Part shown: in pieces, positions 5,451 through 6,568 of the stretch
Layout: each line of letters starts with the position of its first letter
How positions within the stretch are numbered: the first letter of the stretch is position 1
NCBI GenBank assembly: GCA_012514865.1
Contig: JAAYZO010000407.1
Coordinates: forward strand, 1 to 6,568
Direction: 5' to 3'
Origin: Lentisphaerota bacterium
GTDB taxonomy: Bacteria; Verrucomicrobiota; Lentisphaeria; Oligosphaerales; JAFGRS01
Length of the DNA stretch: 6,568 nucleotides
Position numbers and translations under genes: made by a program
Notes under the pieces: model-generated
Seen by the model: the letters and a program-made list of their open reading frames with translations, nothing else
Told to the model about the DNA's origin: nothing
Databases searched by the model: none

Positions 5451-6568
5451 GGTGCGGCCTGGTCCGGGCCGTAGAGCAGGGCCAGGGCGCTGCGCCGGGC
5501 CTGTCGCGTCGGCAGGGCCGTGACGGCCGCGCCGGTCCAGAAGTCGCGGGGTGTCCCGCGCAGGCCGTGTTCAGCGGGATCGAGGTCGACACGGGCCGGC
5601 TTGTCGGTCCAGTTGAAGACCACGACGAGGGTATCCTCCCGGCCGCGGCTGATCCAGAGTCGCGGCGGGTCCTGCTCGCTGGTGAAGAGGTCGACCGGCA
5701 CGGCCCGTGGCCGTGGCTGGAGGACGCGTCGGAGGATCTCGGCGCCGAGGGGCTCGAGGAGCTCGAGCTGGTCGCCGAGGACGACATCGCCGCCGCTGAG
5801 GTGGACGAGGAGGGCATAGACGCGGGCCTCGGCCTCGTTGAACTCGCGGCCGGCCATCCAGCCGCCGTCGGGGCCGGCCGGGGCCACGACGCGGCGCTTG
5901 AACCACGGCGCCCGGGCGGTGTCGGGCCCGCGCACGACGAGGAAGTCCGGATCGCAGTTCCAGAGGTTGTCCTGCATCCACCAGCGCGCCGCGATGGCGC
6001 CGACATTGGTCAGGACGTGGCCCCAGTAGATGTGGATATCGCCGGTGGAGCGCACGGCATCGACGCTGCCGAAGACCGACTCGTAGGGGGCGCCGCAGCC
6101 GAGGAGGTAGGCCTCGGGGCCGATGGCCTCGCGGATGACGCGGAAGGCGATGCGGACCAGCTCGGCGCGCGGCACCGTCGGGTCGGCGAAGCGGGCGGCC
6201 TTGAGGATGCAGTGGCAGAAGTCGACCTTGAAGTACTCGAAGCCGTCCTGGCGGAGGCGCTGGAAGAGCTGCCGGAGGTGGTCTTGGACGGCCGGGAGGG
6301 TGACGTCGAGGTAGGCCATGGGGCCGTAGGAGAACGAGTCGGTCTGGAGCTGCCCATCGGCGCGTGAGGCGAACCACTCCGGGTGGTCGTAGAAGAGCGG
6401 GTTGTAGGTATTGACGAGGAGCGGCGCGGTCCAGATGCCGGGTATGCCGCCGGCGGCTTTGACATGGCGGGCGTAGTCGGCGAGGCCTTCCGGGAACTTG
6501 CCATTGGGCTGCCAGGTGCCCCACTGGGCCTCCCAGCCCTCGTCGATGCAGTGGACGCGGAGGGCCTT
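5447..6568 (-). CDS. GH36-like alpha-galactosidase, 5' end outside the window
   Basis: 373 residues are visible; the open frame runs off the window edge at 6568 without a stop, so the N-terminal domain and any signal peptide cannot be seen. The visible part is a clan GH-D (beta/alpha)8 barrel with a C-terminal beta-sandwich. DEGW (9-12 of the visible part), then GTW and KFPEGL, and GIWTAPL (44-50) are typical of melibiase-type alpha-galactosidases. YFKVDF (112-117) holds the probable nucleophile Asp116, and RSTGD (173-177) the probable acid/base Asp177 with the usual RxxxD spacing. The last 80 or so residues (LVVVFNWTDKPARVDL) form the small beta domain. It should hydrolyse terminal alpha-galactosides by a retaining mechanism, although other clan members act on other alpha-linked sugars. 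Its stop overlaps the next gene's start (ATGA). The in-frame ATG at 6319 is internal to the barrel and not the true start. Confidence 0.9.
   Translation of the reverse strand, partial: KALRVHCIDEGWEAQWGTWQPNGKFPEGLADYARHVKAAGGIPGIWTAPLLVNTYNPLFYDHPEWFASRADGQLQTDSFSYGPMAYLDVTLPAVQDHLRQLFQRLRQDGFEYFKVDFCHCILKAARFADPTVPRAELVRIAFRVIREAIGPEAYLLGCGAPYESVFGSVDAVRSTGDIHIYWGHVLTNVGAIAARWWMQDNLWNCDPDFLVVRGPDTARAPWFKRRVVAPAGPDGGWMAGREFNEAEARVYALLVHLSGGDVVLGDQLELLEPLGAEILRRVLQPRPRAVPVDLFTSEQDPPRLWISRGREDTLVVVFNWTDKPARVDLDPAEHGLRGTPRDFWTGAAVTALPTRQARRSALALLYGPDQAAP

Noticed and set aside
5447..6319. The glycosidase as a complete 290-residue gene starting at 6319
   Set aside because: The frame continues upstream to the window edge and encodes conserved GH36 barrel segments (DEGW, KFPEGL, GIWTAPL), so this ATG is internal.

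Overview
The window is visibly GC-rich throughout. All five genes I can support lie on the minus strand, so the biology reads from base 6568 down to base 1. The gene content is a GH36-type alpha-galactosidase, an O-antigen-ligase/polymerase-like membrane protein with a TPR tail, and an FGGY sugar kinase. Together with GC-rich coding and frequent Ala/Pro linkers, this fits a Gram-negative environmental bacterium, perhaps of the Planctomycetes-Lentisphaerae-Verrucomicrobia type. No rRNA or marker gene is present, so the taxonomy is only a guess.

Layout in transcription order. Bases 6568-5447 hold the 3' part of a clan GH-D (GH36-like) glycosidase whose start lies outside the window. Its stop overlaps, as ATGA, the start of a small membrane-anchored thioredoxin-fold protein with no cysteine (5450-4965). 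That gene's stop in turn overlaps, again as ATGA, the start of an 883-residue Wzy/WaaL-family protein with a C-terminal TPR region and an unidentified end domain (4968-2317). These three genes look like one translationally coupled operon.

The 108-base gap 2316-2209 is the main regulatory stretch. It has a good sigma70-like promoter (TCGACA, 16 bp, TATAGT), an 8-bp GC-only hairpin just after the expected start of transcription, an 11-bp direct repeat flanking the promoter, and a Shine-Dalgarno sequence before a GTG start. It drives a second short operon: a two-helix membrane protein resembling DUF3592 (2208-1735) and an FGGY carbohydrate kinase (1679-180). Downstream of the kinase, bases 28-99 hold eight tandem copies of a 9-bp unit.

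The glycosidase and the kinase could belong to one sugar-use pathway (release of a hexose, then phosphorylation of a sugar or its isomer), while the ligase belongs to cell-surface glycan assembly. No single pathway linking all five genes is proven by the sequence. I see no mobile element, CRISPR array, tRNA or rRNA. The most unusual points are the coupling of a glycosidase to a glycan ligase, the cysteine-free thioredoxin-like protein between them, the architecture of the 2209-2316 control region, and the 9-bp tandem array.
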